DNA of 64,000 nucleotides. Source: AB-137-C09 sp964458185 (GTDB lineage: Bacteria > Pseudomonadota > Zetaproteobacteria > Mariprofundales > Mariprofundaceae). The notes beneath the pieces were generated by a model. The model did not search any database. It was not told the DNA's origin and saw nothing but the letters and a program-made list of their open reading frames with translations. This document shows positions 34,620-44,030 of the stretch, in pieces; the first letter of the stretch is position 1, and every line of letters begins with the position of its first letter. The stretch spans positions 19,172 to 83,171 of the forward strand of contig CAYWFG010000005.1 in the NCBI GenBank assembly GCA_964458185.1. The letters run 5' to 3'. Both the position numbers and the translations under genes were made by a program.

Positions 34620-35417
34620 ATGAGTGAGTTGAAACTACGGATCATTACAGGTGCAGGCTTGTTTTCTTTTGCCATGCTGTGGTTGTTTTGGATGCCAGAG
34701 CCATGGTTTGTTGCTGTGCTGGCATTGATCGGTTTTGCTGCCTCAAAAGAATTGTTAAACATGTTGAGTATGCCAGAAGAACGCTTCTTTTTGGCAATAG
34801 CTGCGCTTGCTTGGCTTGGTTTATGGTTGGCAGTTCCTATTGCCGTGGTCATACTAGGCGTGATGGTTTTTTGGTCATTTTTCACCCTCATATTTGTCCG
34901 CAATGCCAACGGCTTGCCTGTGGCAATGAGCCGTTTGGCATGGTCACAGTGGATGATGGTATGGTTGATGTTATTTGCTTGGTCACTGGTTGATATGCAT
35001 GGTCGAGATCATGGTTCATGGCTTGTCGGTGGCACCTGTGCAGGGGTATGGGCAGCAGATATTGCTGCTTATTTCACAGGGAAACGCTGGGGTAAACACA
35101 AGCTTTGCCCCGCTGTTAGTCCAGGTAAAACCATTGAAGGTATTGTGGGTGGTCTTATTGGCGGTACTGTTACAGCCATGACTGTTTGGCTATGGGGCTT
35201 GGATGCATCGTGGTGGATGGCATTGCCATTGGCTGTATTATTGGTGTGCTGTGCGGTACTGGGTGATTTGAACGAATCAGCATTAAAGCGCGCTGTTGGT
35301 GTAAAAGACAGTGGTACGATACTGCCGGGGCATGGTGGTTTACTGGATCGGATGGATGCATTATTACCTGCCATTCCTATGGTTGCTGTGTTATCGCCAT
35401 GGTGTTTAGGCGTATGA
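34620..35417 (+). CDS. cdsA: Phosphatidate cytidylyltransferase CdsA
   Basis: This 265-residue polytopic protein has about seven membrane helices. The family signature at the C-terminal end is complete: SALKRAVGVKDSGTILPGHG followed by GLLDRMDALLPA. It makes CDP-diacylglycerol from phosphatidic acid and CTP for all phospholipids; the PgsA-like gene at 50609 would use this product. Upstream of the signature, GGTCAGVWAADIAAYFTGKRWGKHK is also typical. It overlaps dxr by four bases. Confidence 0.96.
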   Translation: MSELKLRIITGAGLFSFAMLWLFWMPEPWFVAVLALIGFAASKELLNMLSMPEERFFLAIAALAWLGLWLAVPIAVVILGVMVFWSFFTLIFVRNANGLPVAMSRLAWSQWMMVWLMLFAWSLVDMHGRDHGSWLVGGTCAGVWAADIAAYFTGKRWGKHKLCPAVSPGKTIEGIVGGLIGGTVTAMTVWLWGLDASWWMALPLAVLLVCCAVLGDLNESALKRAVGVKDSGTILPGHGGLLDRMDALLPAIPMVAVLSPWCLGV

Positions 35418-36559
35418 AACATATTACTATTCTTGGCGCAACGGGTTCCATTGGTCAAAGTACGCTGGATGTAATCAAGCAACATCCCGAGATATTTTCT
35501 ATTGATACATTGGTGGCTCACCGCAATGTTGATGGCATGCTCGCCCTGATTGAAAAATGCCATCCACGCTGTGCTATTATGACCGATGATACAGCAGCAA
35601 GTGCATTGTTGGCATGCAATAGCAGCACAACATTGATTGAATCAGGCATGGATGCTGCCATTGCTGCGGCAAGTGATGATGCTTCAGATACCGTTGTTGC
35701 AGCGATGGTGGGGGCAGCGGGTGTGCCAGCGAGTCTTGCCGCTGTCACCGCAGGGAAAGATGTATGCCTTGCCAATAAAGAGTGTTTGGTGACTGCGGGA
35801 CGCTTGTTTATGCGCGCAGCAAAAAATCACCATGCGCGTATTATTCCTGTAGATTCAGAACATGCAGCCGTTCATCAAGCACTATTAGGGCATGATCGCA
35901 GCTCGGTACGGCGTATTATTTTAACGGCATCGGGGGGGCCATTTCGTTTGCGTGCCATTGAATCATTGCATAACGTGACACCAGAAGAAGCCATTGCCCA
36001 CCCCAACTGGGACATGGGGGCGAAGATCAGTGTTGATTCTGCCACGATGATGAATAAGGCTTTGGAACTTATTGAAGCACGTTGGTTGTTTGATATTGCA
36101 CCTGAGCAATTGGCAACGGTGATTCATCCGCAAAGTATTGTGCATGCGATGGTTGAATACACTGATGGTAATGTACTTGCCCAAATGGCAATGCCAGATA
36201 TGCGTGCGCCGATTGCTTATGCATTGCAAATGAATCCTCGCATTGCCTCGGGTGTTCCATGGCTTGAATTAGCGATGGAAGATGATTTATCGTTCTCTGC
36301 CATTGATCCTGCGCGTTTTCCTGCCATGAATATGGTCGCGCAAGTGATGCGCAGTGATGATGCCCATGCCGTAATTATGAATGCTGCTAATGAAGTTGCC
36401 AATGAAGCATTTCGTCAGCGGCGGATTGGTTTTATGGCGATTGTTGCCTTGGTTGAGCGTGCCTTGGCAGAGATCCCCACCACAACGGTGGATCAATTGG
36501 ATGATATTTGGGCATTGGATCAGCATACCCGTATGAAAACTGAGGAGTTTATCCACTGA
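35414..36559 (+). CDS. dxr: 1-deoxy-D-xylulose 5-phosphate reductoisomerase
   Basis: This 381-residue enzyme starts ITILGATGSIGQSTLDVI, the NADPH-binding motif, and has AGKDVCLANKECLVTAG, IIPVDSEHAAVHQAL, LTASGGPFR, AIAHPNWDMGAKISVDSATM and MNKALELIEARWLF. It makes methylerythritol phosphate, so isoprenoids come from the MEP pathway. I chose the ATG at 35414, which overlaps the cdsA stop, over the ATG at 35399. Its stop overlaps rseP. Confidence 0.97.
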   Translation: MKHITILGATGSIGQSTLDVIKQHPEIFSIDTLVAHRNVDGMLALIEKCHPRCAIMTDDTAASALLACNSSTTLIESGMDAAIAAASDDASDTVVAAMVGAAGVPASLAAVTAGKDVCLANKECLVTAGRLFMRAAKNHHARIIPVDSEHAAVHQALLGHDRSSVRRIILTASGGPFRLRAIESLHNVTPEEAIAHPNWDMGAKISVDSATMMNKALELIEARWLFDIAPEQLATVIHPQSIVHAMVEYTDGNVLAQMAMPDMRAPIAYALQMNPRIASGVPWLELAMEDDLSFSAIDPARFPAMNMVAQVMRSDDAHAVIMNAANEVANEAFRQRRIGFMAIVALVERALAEIPTTTVDQLDDIWALDQHTRMKTEEFIH

Positions 36560-37920
36560 TGATAGAATTTTTAACTGCAGCGGCAGCATTTATTGTTGCT
36601 ATTGCCTTGTTGATTGCCATTCATGAATTTGGGCATTTTATTGTAGCTCGAAAATTAGGGGTGCGGGTTGAGAAATTTTCAGTTGGCTTTGGTCCTTCAT
36701 TGTTTTCTTGGTACAGCCGTGATGGTGAAGTCGAATATATTATCGCAGCCATTCCTCTGGGTGGCTATGTAAAAATGCTGGGTGAAAACCCCGATGAACA
36801 AAGCGATGATGCGACGAGTAAGTTGAGTGAAGATGAACTACAACGTGCTTTTCATGTGCAAGCAGTTTGGAAGCGAGCCGCCATTGCTGTTGCGGGCCCT
36901 CTTTTTAATTTTATTTTTGCCATTATTGCTTATATGATTGTTGCTTGGGCGGGGCAACAAGTGATCCCTCCGATGGTGGGTCATATTACGCCTGATTCTA
37001 TCGCCGAGCAAGCAGGGGTCTTGCCTGGTGATGTGATTTCGCAAGTGAATCAGCAACCCGTTTATGCTTGGCAACATATTGAAGAAGCACTGAAAGAAAC
37101 AGTAGGTCGCCCTTTAACACTGGATATTGACCGTGCTGGCATGCCCATTCAATTACACATGGATGTGCCAACACCAGAAAAAGATGCCTTGTTAAGCAAT
37201 ATTGGCTATGCGCTGATTGGTTTTGGTGCAGGGCAACGGGTGTTTGCCAAACGCATAACGCCTGACTCACCTGCGGCACAAGCGGGTTTAAAAGATGGCG
37301 ATGAAATTATCCGCATGGGTGAATATACCGTTGATGATGTGCGCAGCCTTATTCATTATGTTCAATCGCATGCTGGCAAGGCAATTACTTTGGGTGTGAT
37401 GCGCGGTAATTTAAAAATGAACGTGCAGATCACCCCCCGAGCGGATAAAAATACGCAAAAAGGGCGCATGGGTGTATTGTTAAGTGCGCAAAACATACAA
37501 ACCCCAGTGATCTATCGCATGGGTGTTTTTGAAGGCATGGCGTATGGTTTCACCCGCACTTGGGATATGACCGCACTGACTCTTGAAGTGCTGGGTAAGA
37601 TGATGGTCAATGCTATTTCACCATCCAATCTTGGCGGTCCTATTGCCATTGCGCAAATGGCAGGGCAAACCGCTGAATATGGTGTGATTCCTTATCTTCT
37701 TTTTCTTGCGTTGATTTCAGTTAATTTAGGCGTACTTAATTTATTGCCTGTTCCTATTTTAGATGGTGGTCATTTGACTTATTTAAGCATTGAGGCTTTG
37801 CGTGGTCGCCCGTTATCAACAGCAACGATGGAAAAAACCCAATTGGTGGGGGTGTTGATGATTGCAGCATTGATGATTTTTGCTTTTTATAATGATATAG
37901 CGAGGTTTCTACAAGGATGA
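36559..37920 (+). CDS. rseP: Site-2 intramembrane metalloprotease RseP
   Basis: This 453-residue membrane protease has the zinc motif HEFGH (residues 22-26) in the first helix and a second motif PVPILDGGHL near the C-terminus supplying the third ligand. Two PDZ domains lie between (about 110-190 with AGVLPGDVISQVN, and about 215-295 with AGLKDGDEIIRM). It cleaves anti-sigma factors such as RseA and remnant signal peptides. It lies directly before bamA, whose misfolding feeds the same stress response, and overlaps it by four bases. Confidence 0.97.
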   Translation: MIEFLTAAAAFIVAIALLIAIHEFGHFIVARKLGVRVEKFSVGFGPSLFSWYSRDGEVEYIIAAIPLGGYVKMLGENPDEQSDDATSKLSEDELQRAFHVQAVWKRAAIAVAGPLFNFIFAIIAYMIVAWAGQQVIPPMVGHITPDSIAEQAGVLPGDVISQVNQQPVYAWQHIEEALKETVGRPLTLDIDRAGMPIQLHMDVPTPEKDALLSNIGYALIGFGAGQRVFAKRITPDSPAAQAGLKDGDEIIRMGEYTVDDVRSLIHYVQSHAGKAITLGVMRGNLKMNVQITPRADKNTQKGRMGVLLSAQNIQTPVIYRMGVFEGMAYGFTRTWDMTALTLEVLGKMMVNAISPSNLGGPIAIAQMAGQTAEYGVIPYLLFLALISVNLGVLNLLPVPILDGGHLTYLSIEALRGRPLSTATMEKTQLVGVLMIAALMIFAFYNDIARFLQG

Positions 37921-40232
37921 AGCGTACACATACCCCCGCTTTCTCATGGCTCTTTTTGGTTTGTTTGTGTTTGTTGGCAACGCCATTACAGGCCGCACCA
38001 TTGACCATTGACAAGGTTCTCTTTGATGGTAATAAATTTGTTGAAGATGGTGCGATACAAGCAGAAATGGACAGTCATGCAGGTGAAGCATTCAGTCGTA
38101 AGCTGTTGAGTAAAGATATTCGTCGGTTGTACAAAACAGGGTTTTTTTCCAGTATTCAAGCTGAAGGTATAGAAAATAATGGGCAATTAACATTGCATAT
38201 CAACGTGATTGAAAACCCTGTGGTTGCTCACTTTAAAATCAAAGGCAATGATGCTGTAACTGTAAAAGATTTAAAGAAACGCTTAAAAATGAAGAAAGGG
38301 CTTATTTTTAGCGACTCTAAATTACGCATTGATATGAACATCATTCGTAAGTTGTACATGAAAGATGGTTTTTACCAATTGGCTATTGAAGTAAAGAAAG
38401 AACTTTTGAAGGATGGTCGTATTGATGTGACGCTTATCTTAGATGAAGGCGCGAAAACCCACGTAGAACAAATTCGTTTTGTCGGTAACAATGCATTCAC
38501 GGATCAACATTTACGCAGTCAAATTCATGCCCGTGAAACAGACTTTATGAGTTGGTTCTCTGATCGTGATATTGTAGATAATAAACGCTTTGGTAATGAT
38601 ATTCAAATTCTGGGACAATACTACCAAGAGCATGGTTATTTGGATGCTAAAGTTAATTCAGCACAATTATCGTTAGCACCAGGGAAAAAAGCTTTTTATC
38701 TGACCTTTAATGTGCATGAAGGGCCTGTTTATACCGTGAACGCGGTTGATTTTAGTGGCGATATTGTGCCAAACAAAAAAACACTCACCGATGCTTTGGC
38801 AATGCATGCAGGTGAAGTTTACTCCCTTTCTGGTTTGCGCAATAGCATACAGAAGTTAACTGAAGTGGTGGGGGATGAAGGTTTTGCTTTTGCCACAGTC
38901 ACCCCCTTGTTCAAACGCAATCTTGCTGCCAAAGAAGTCGCTATCACTTTTGATATTCGCAAAGGTCGAGAGGTGTATATTCAGCGCATTGAAATCAGTG
39001 GTAATCAAAAAACCAATGATGATGTGATTCGCAGGGAAATGCGATTGGATGAAAGTTCGCGGTTTTCAGCCAAAGGCATGCGCTTGAGCAAGGAACGTTT
39101 AAAACGTTCGCAATTATTTAAAGATGTTCGTGTCTCTATGCCGTCAGCAGGTGCTGACGATCAAGTAGATTTGAAGATCAAAGTGGAAGAAGACCGCACA
39201 GGCTCGTTGATTGTTGGTGCTGGCTTTTCGCAATTAGAAAAAGTCTTGCTGCGTTTGAAGGTATCTGAAAAAAACTTTATGGGTAAAGGTTACAATACCA
39301 ATGTAACCCTTGATGCAGGTGCGAAAACTCAAAATATTAATGCCAGTATTACTGACCCTTACTTTATGGGCAAAGACATCGCAGCAACCCTGCGTATTAA
39401 CAAAACACAAACACAGCTACAAACAATCACCCAATACAAACAAAATAATGTTGGTGGTGGTTTTAATTTCAGCTTTGCCTTGTCGGAGTATGCTTATTAC
39501 AATATTGGTTACGATTACTTGCGTGCTAAATTAACCAATATTCCTACAACAGCATCATTGGTATTGCGTTCACAGCAGGGTATTCAAACCACAGGCGAAT
39601 TATCGCAAGGCATCTCTTGGGACAGCCGTGATCGAACGATTGGTGCAACCCGTGGTTTTCAGCATAGTTTGAATGTAAGTGTTGCAGGCATTGGTGGCGC
39701 GAATCGTTTTGTTGAATCGGCATTATCCTTAGCTGCTTATTGGCCATTAAGCGATGACTTCACCTTAAGAACCAAATTAGGCGGACGTGTGATTGCAGGT
39801 TATGCAAAAAGAACTGTGCCTATTTATCGCCGCTATTCCTTAGGCGGCGCGGGTAGTATGCGTGGCTATGATTATTATGGCATATCATTGCGTGATCCAG
39901 CTTCTCCGCTTGACCCTGTCGGTGGTGATAGGCAGGCAACAGCGTCGCTTGATTTGTTTTTTCCTGTTCCCTATATGGAAACAGCAGGTATTCGCGGCGT
40001 TTTTTTTGCCGATGCGGGTACTGTTTGGGGTTCGGCTAAAGGTGCGGTCGCAGGGATTAATTTGAATGTTGCTGAGAAATTTTCAACCACAAAAATTCGT
40101 ACCTCTTATGGTTTTGGTCTTGAATGGTCATCGCCTGTTGGTCCTATTACCTTGACATGGGGCAAGGCTCAACGGCAACAACCAGGGGATTTAACGCGAA
40201 CCTTTGAATTTGGCTTGGGGCAATCATTTTGA
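37917..40232 (+). CDS. bamA: Outer membrane protein assembly factor BamA
   Basis: This 771-residue protein has a signal peptide (about 1-26, cleavage after PLQAA), five POTRA domains (about 27-420) and a C-terminal 16-strand barrel. Barrel landmarks are GSLIVGAGFSQLEK, RRYSLGGAGSMRGYDYYGIS, with the VRGY-like MRGY motif of loop 6, and a C-terminal phenylalanine (GLGQSF) forming the beta-signal. BamA inserts barrel proteins into the outer membrane. Its stop overlaps the untranslated region of skp. Confidence 0.97.
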   Translation: MKRTHTPAFSWLFLVCLCLLATPLQAAPLTIDKVLFDGNKFVEDGAIQAEMDSHAGEAFSRKLLSKDIRRLYKTGFFSSIQAEGIENNGQLTLHINVIENPVVAHFKIKGNDAVTVKDLKKRLKMKKGLIFSDSKLRIDMNIIRKLYMKDGFYQLAIEVKKELLKDGRIDVTLILDEGAKTHVEQIRFVGNNAFTDQHLRSQIHARETDFMSWFSDRDIVDNKRFGNDIQILGQYYQEHGYLDAKVNSAQLSLAPGKKAFYLTFNVHEGPVYTVNAVDFSGDIVPNKKTLTDALAMHAGEVYSLSGLRNSIQKLTEVVGDEGFAFATVTPLFKRNLAAKEVAITFDIRKGREVYIQRIEISGNQKTNDDVIRREMRLDESSRFSAKGMRLSKERLKRSQLFKDVRVSMPSAGADDQVDLKIKVEEDRTGSLIVGAGFSQLEKVLLRLKVSEKNFMGKGYNTNVTLDAGAKTQNINASITDPYFMGKDIAATLRINKTQTQLQTITQYKQNNVGGGFNFSFALSEYAYYNIGYDYLRAKLTNIPTTASLVLRSQQGIQTTGELSQGISWDSRDRTIGATRGFQHSLNVSVAGIGGANRFVESALSLAAYWPLSDDFTLRTKLGGRVIAGYAKRTVPIYRRYSLGGAGSMRGYDYYGISLRDPASPLDPVGGDRQATASLDLFFPVPYMETAGIRGVFFADAGTVWGSAKGAVAGINLNVAEKFSTTKIRTSYGFGLEWSSPVGPITLTWGKAQRQQPGDLTRTFEFGLGQSF

Positions 40233-40327
40233 AAAATAGATTCTTGTGCGATCACGGATGCGCACAGAATAACTTGAAAAGAACAAAACTATGCCTATCA
40301 TCACGGCAGTTTTTGAGTGGAGTTTGT

Positions 40328-40855
40328 ATGTTGAAAAAAACTTTGTTGAATGCTGTTGTGATTGCTTTTGTTTTTGCAATACCAATGATCATCACACCAT
40401 TAGCGAATGCCGCTGAGTTAACGATTGGTTATGTTGACTTAAAAGCAGCCATTGAAAATACCAAGCGGTATCAAAATGGTTTTTCCCGTGTTCGTGCATT
40501 AAAAGAACAAAAAAAAGCAGAGCTGGATTCGCTTCGTAAAAGAATTGATCAAGTTGAAAGTGATATCATGGGGCAATCTATGGCAATGTCACCCGATCGC
40601 TTGAATAAAAAACAAGCACAACTAAAAGAGTTGCGTAAGTCTTTTACCCGCAAGCAGCAAGATGCCCAAGAAGAATTGCTAAGCAAGAAAAACGCTTTGG
40701 ACGAAGGAATCCTGATGAACTTCTATGAAGTCGTTCGTGCTTATGGCAAAGAAAAACACTACGATATCTTATTGCAAAAGTCTGCCATGTTTTATGCTGA
40801 CCCTAAATACGACATTACCCCAGTAATCACCAAAATACTGGATAAAAAAAAATAA
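40328..40855 (+). CDS. skp: Periplasmic OmpH/Skp-family chaperone
   Basis: This 175-residue protein has a signal peptide (KKTLLNAVVIAFVFAI...ANA, about 1-31) followed by IGYVDLKAAIENTKRYQNGF. It then has a long charged coiled coil (about 55-130), the tentacles of Skp. It should hold unfolded outer-membrane proteins for BamA. The ATG at 40328 has GGAG at 40319-40322 and begins a proper signal sequence; the frame stays open upstream to bamA but those residues look unconserved. Confidence 0.9.
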   Translation: MLKKTLLNAVVIAFVFAIPMIITPLANAAELTIGYVDLKAAIENTKRYQNGFSRVRALKEQKKAELDSLRKRIDQVESDIMGQSMAMSPDRLNKKQAQLKELRKSFTRKQQDAQEELLSKKNALDEGILMNFYEVVRAYGKEKHYDILLQKSAMFYADPKYDITPVITKILDKKK

Positions 40856-40859
40856 CAAG

Positions 40860-41882
40860 GTGACGCTAACCACTGTTTCATTGTCGCAATTGATCGCATT
40901 GATTGATTGCGACAATGCTATTTCTGTTGATCAGATTGCCGTGGATGGTATTGCATCACTGGCAACAGCGAGCAAGACACAATTATCGTTTCTTGCTAAT
41001 AAGCGTTACAAAAAAGAACTAGAAACGACTACTGCCGCAGCCGTTTTGGTTGATGTTCCGACCTATCAGGCATGGGAAAAAGAATCTTTTTCCTGTTCAA
41101 CACCATTGATTCCCTGCCGTGACCCCTACCTTTCTTTTGCTATTGTGCAACGCTTTTTCCACCCTGTACCTGTATCTTCAGGAAAACGACACCCTTCTGC
41201 AGTTATTCATCCTGATGCTGTTGTCGCTGACGATGCAGATATTGGTGCCTTGGCAGTTATTGGCGAACGAACCACTATCGACAAAGGTTGTATCATTGGT
41301 GCGGGTGTAATTATTGGCGATGACTGTACTGTGGAAGAAGGCTGTTTGCTTCACCCAAGATCGGTGCTTGCTGATGACTGCCATTTAGGTAAACGGGTGA
41401 TATTGCAATCAGGTGCAGTGATTGGCTCTGATGGTTTTGGCTATGCATGGGATGGTTCATCGCACGTTAAAATCCCCCAAACAGGCACCGTTGTATTGCA
41501 TGATGACGTTGAAGTTGGTGCAAACAGTTGTATTGATCGCGGCACTCTGGGTGATACTATTATCTACAATCAAGTAAAAATTGATAACTTAGTTCAATTG
41601 GCTCATAATGTTCAAGTTGGTGCGATGACGGTGATTGTCAGTCAAGCAGGTGTTGCAGGCTCATCGCATATTGGTCAAGGCTGTCAATTAGGTGGGCAAG
41701 TCGCTATTGCAGGGCATTTGCGTATTGCCGATGGCTGTAAAATTGCTGGGCAAAGCGGTGTTATCAATCACTTAGAGAAATCTGGCATCTATGGTGGAAC
41801 CCCTGCCATACCCCATCGCATGTGGTTAAAAGGTGTTGCATTGGTCAATCGGCTGCCTGAGCTATTTAAAAAAGTCGGGTAG
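40860..41882 (+). CDS. lpxD: UDP-3-O-acylglucosamine N-acyltransferase LpxD
   Basis: This 340-residue protein has an N-terminal uridine-binding domain (LSFLANKRYKKELETT, about 40-60) and a left-handed beta-helix of hexapeptide repeats (about 115-310). Its signatures are QSGAVIGSDGFGYAWDG and the catalytic His region NLVQLAHNVQVGA. It adds the second acyl chain in lipid A synthesis. The GTG at 40860 lies four bases after skp with only a weak, close AAGG, so the start is less certain than the gene. Confidence 0.95.
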   Translation: MTLTTVSLSQLIALIDCDNAISVDQIAVDGIASLATASKTQLSFLANKRYKKELETTTAAAVLVDVPTYQAWEKESFSCSTPLIPCRDPYLSFAIVQRFFHPVPVSSGKRHPSAVIHPDAVVADDADIGALAVIGERTTIDKGCIIGAGVIIGDDCTVEEGCLLHPRSVLADDCHLGKRVILQSGAVIGSDGFGYAWDGSSHVKIPQTGTVVLHDDVEVGANSCIDRGTLGDTIIYNQVKIDNLVQLAHNVQVGAMTVIVSQAGVAGSSHIGQGCQLGGQVAIAGHLRIADGCKIAGQSGVINHLEKSGIYGGTPAIPHRMWLKGVALVNRLPELFKKVG

Positions 41883-41957
41883 TTTTCCTTTCACTTTTTT
41901 CTTGATATAATGTCTTATTCTATTTTTTCATACTATATTTTACACTGAAGGTACTCC

Positions 41958-42401
41958 ATGGAATTATCAATTGACGATATCTTAAGCCATTTACCCCATC
42001 GTTATCCTTTTTTATTGGTGGATAAAATTTTGGATTATGAGGTAGGTGTTTCTATCCGCGCCTTAAAGAATGTCACCATTAATGAACCTCATTTTATGGG
42101 GCATTTTCCTGAGTTTCCTGTGATGCCGGGAGTGTTAATTGTTGAGGCTATGGCACAAGCAGGTGGTATCCTTGCTTTTCAATCTGCGCCTAAAGATGAA
42201 GATTATTTGGTCTATTTTACGGGTATTGATGGCATTCGCTTTCGTAAGCCAGTAAGGCCAGGTGATCAACTTATCTTTCAGCTAACACGTCTGCGTCGGC
42301 GTGGCCATATGTGGAAATTTAAAGGTGAAGCCTTTGTGGATGAAAAACTGGTTTGCTCAGGCACATTAATGGCAACATTGATGCCAAGAGAAAAGGCATG
42401 A
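41958..42401 (+). CDS. fabZ: 3-hydroxyacyl-ACP dehydratase FabZ
   Basis: This 147-residue hot-dog enzyme has LPHRYPFLLVDKIL and the catalytic block MGHFPEFPVMPGVLIVEAMA containing the active His and Glu. It dehydrates beta-hydroxyacyl-ACP and competes with LpxA/LpxD for hydroxyacyl chains, which explains its fixed place here. Its ATG follows AAGGTACTCC. The stop overlaps lpxA by ATGA. Confidence 0.97.
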   Translation: MELSIDDILSHLPHRYPFLLVDKILDYEVGVSIRALKNVTINEPHFMGHFPEFPVMPGVLIVEAMAQAGGILAFQSAPKDEDYLVYFTGIDGIRFRKPVRPGDQLIFQLTRLRRRGHMWKFKGEAFVDEKLVCSGTLMATLMPREKA

Positions 42402-43207
42402 CTTGCAGCATACACCCAACGGCTGTGATTGCATCGGGTGTAGCACTTGGCGAGCGTGTAGTCATTGGCCCTTTTTGCACCGTGGATTCGGGGGTTTCTA
42501 TTGGTGATGATACCCATTTGATTTCACATGTGGCAATGAGTGGTATTACCCGTGTGGGCGCGGGTAATCGTATATTTCCTTTTTGTAGCATAGGTCATGA
42601 ACCTCAAGACCTTAAATACCATGGCGAGCCATCAGAGGTCGTCATCGGTGATCACAATACCATTCGTGAAAATGTCACCATCAACCCTGGTACTGAAGGC
42701 GGCGGTATGCTTACCCGTATTGGCAATGGCAACTTGCTAATGGCTTATGTGCATATTGCCCATGATTGTATTTTAGGCGACCGCATTGTACTGGCAAATG
42801 CTGCCACCCTTGCTGGGCATGTATTGATTGATGATGATGCAATCATTGGTGGTATGTCTGCCATTCATCAATTTCTTCGTATCGGTCGGATGGCGATGAT
42901 TGGTGGTATGAGTGGGATTGTGAAAGATATTCCACCTTATAGTCTCAGTGCAGGCGGTTATCGTCCTGGTCTTGCTGGCTTAAATGTGATTGGTTTAAAG
43001 CGTCATGGTCTTTCGCGTGAGCAAATACGCAGGTTGAAAAACATTTACCGCATTTTATTACAAGGTGTGGGGGGTATGAAGCAACGGTTGCAAGATGCAC
43101 GCGCTTGTGCCGAGGGCGACGATCATGCGCTTCATTTGATTGATTTTGTCGCCACCGCTAAGCGTGGAACGACAGTACATCGACGTGATCACGATTCCCG
43201 TGACTGA
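42398..43207 (+). CDS. lpxA: UDP-N-acetylglucosamine acyltransferase LpxA
   Basis: This 269-residue left-handed beta-helix acyltransferase has IHPTAVIASGVALGERVVIG, SIGHEPQDLKYHGEPSEVVI, IRENVTINPGTEGGG, and the catalytic His in LMAYVHIAHDCILGD. The C-terminal helical domain follows VIGLKRHGLSREQIRRLKNI. It starts lipid A synthesis by acylating UDP-GlcNAc. The ATG at 42398 overlaps the fabZ stop. Confidence 0.97.
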   Translation: MTCSIHPTAVIASGVALGERVVIGPFCTVDSGVSIGDDTHLISHVAMSGITRVGAGNRIFPFCSIGHEPQDLKYHGEPSEVVIGDHNTIRENVTINPGTEGGGMLTRIGNGNLLMAYVHIAHDCILGDRIVLANAATLAGHVLIDDDAIIGGMSAIHQFLRIGRMAMIGGMSGIVKDIPPYSLSAGGYRPGLAGLNVIGLKRHGLSREQIRRLKNIYRILLQGVGGMKQRLQDARACAEGDDHALHLIDFVATAKRGTTVHRRDHDSRD

Positions 43208-44030
43208 AGCCACACCATCAATGGGGCTGATTGCAGGTCATGGCATGTTTCCTTTAGAGGTGATTGCACAGTTAAAAATGCAAGGCTACAAGGTACACGC
43301 CGTTGCCGCTAAAGAAGAAACCGATCCAAGCATTGAACAACATGCAGACAGTGTGCAATGGCTGCATGTAGGGCAAATTGGTGGCATGATTAAAGCCTTG
43401 CAAGGCGCAGGTGTTAATGAAGTCATCATGGCAGGAAAAGTTCGTAAATTACATTTATTCCGCAATTTTCGCCCTGACGTGGTAGCACTGAAATCACTGC
43501 TTCGATTGCCTGACCGAAAAGATGATACGTTGATGTTAGAAATCACCCGTTTACTGCATGAAGGTGGTATCCATGTTCGATCTCAAGTCGAATTTGCGGG
43601 TGATATGTTGGCAGGGGTAGGGCATTTATTTGGTCCAAAGCCCAGCAAAACTGCCTTGCGCGATCTCCCCTTTGGCATTGGGCAAGTTCGTGGTGTTGCC
43701 GCATTGGATATTGGTCAAACCATTGTAATACAACAAGGTGCGATGCTCGCCGTTGAAGCGATCGAAGGAACCGACGAAGCTATTCGTCGTGGCGGTGCTT
43801 TAGGTAATGGTAAAGCCATGGTGATTAAAATTGCCAAGCCCAATCAAGATTTACGCTTTGACGTGCCTGCCATTGGTCCTGATACCTTGCACAGCATGCA
43901 TGATGCAGGCTGCACCATGATTGCCATTCAAGCAGGGGCAACTTTATTGATTGAACGTAAAAAGCTCATGACACTGGCAAAACAATTGAAAATTACGGTG
44001 TATGGTTTTGAGTTTGCTGCGAGTGAATAA
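43200..44030 (+). CDS. lpxI: UDP-2,3-diacylglucosamine pyrophosphatase LpxI
   Basis: This 276-residue protein belongs to the DUF1009/LpxI family: MGLIAGHGMFPLEVIAQLKM, HVGQIGGMIKALQGAGVNEVI, KTALRDLPFGIGQVRGVAAL and VEAIEGTDEAIRRGG are family blocks. LpxI hydrolyses UDP-diacylglucosamine to lipid X, the step done by LpxH in most beta- and gammaproteobacteria. Its place between lpxA and lpxB confirms the role. The GTG at 43200 overlaps the lpxA end; the ATG at 43221 is an alternative that would begin at MGLIAG. Confidence 0.95.
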   Translation: MTEATPSMGLIAGHGMFPLEVIAQLKMQGYKVHAVAAKEETDPSIEQHADSVQWLHVGQIGGMIKALQGAGVNEVIMAGKVRKLHLFRNFRPDVVALKSLLRLPDRKDDTLMLEITRLLHEGGIHVRSQVEFAGDMLAGVGHLFGPKPSKTALRDLPFGIGQVRGVAALDIGQTIVIQQGAMLAVEAIEGTDEAIRRGGALGNGKAMVIKIAKPNQDLRFDVPAIGPDTLHSMHDAGCTMIAIQAGATLLIERKKLMTLAKQLKITVYGFEFAASE

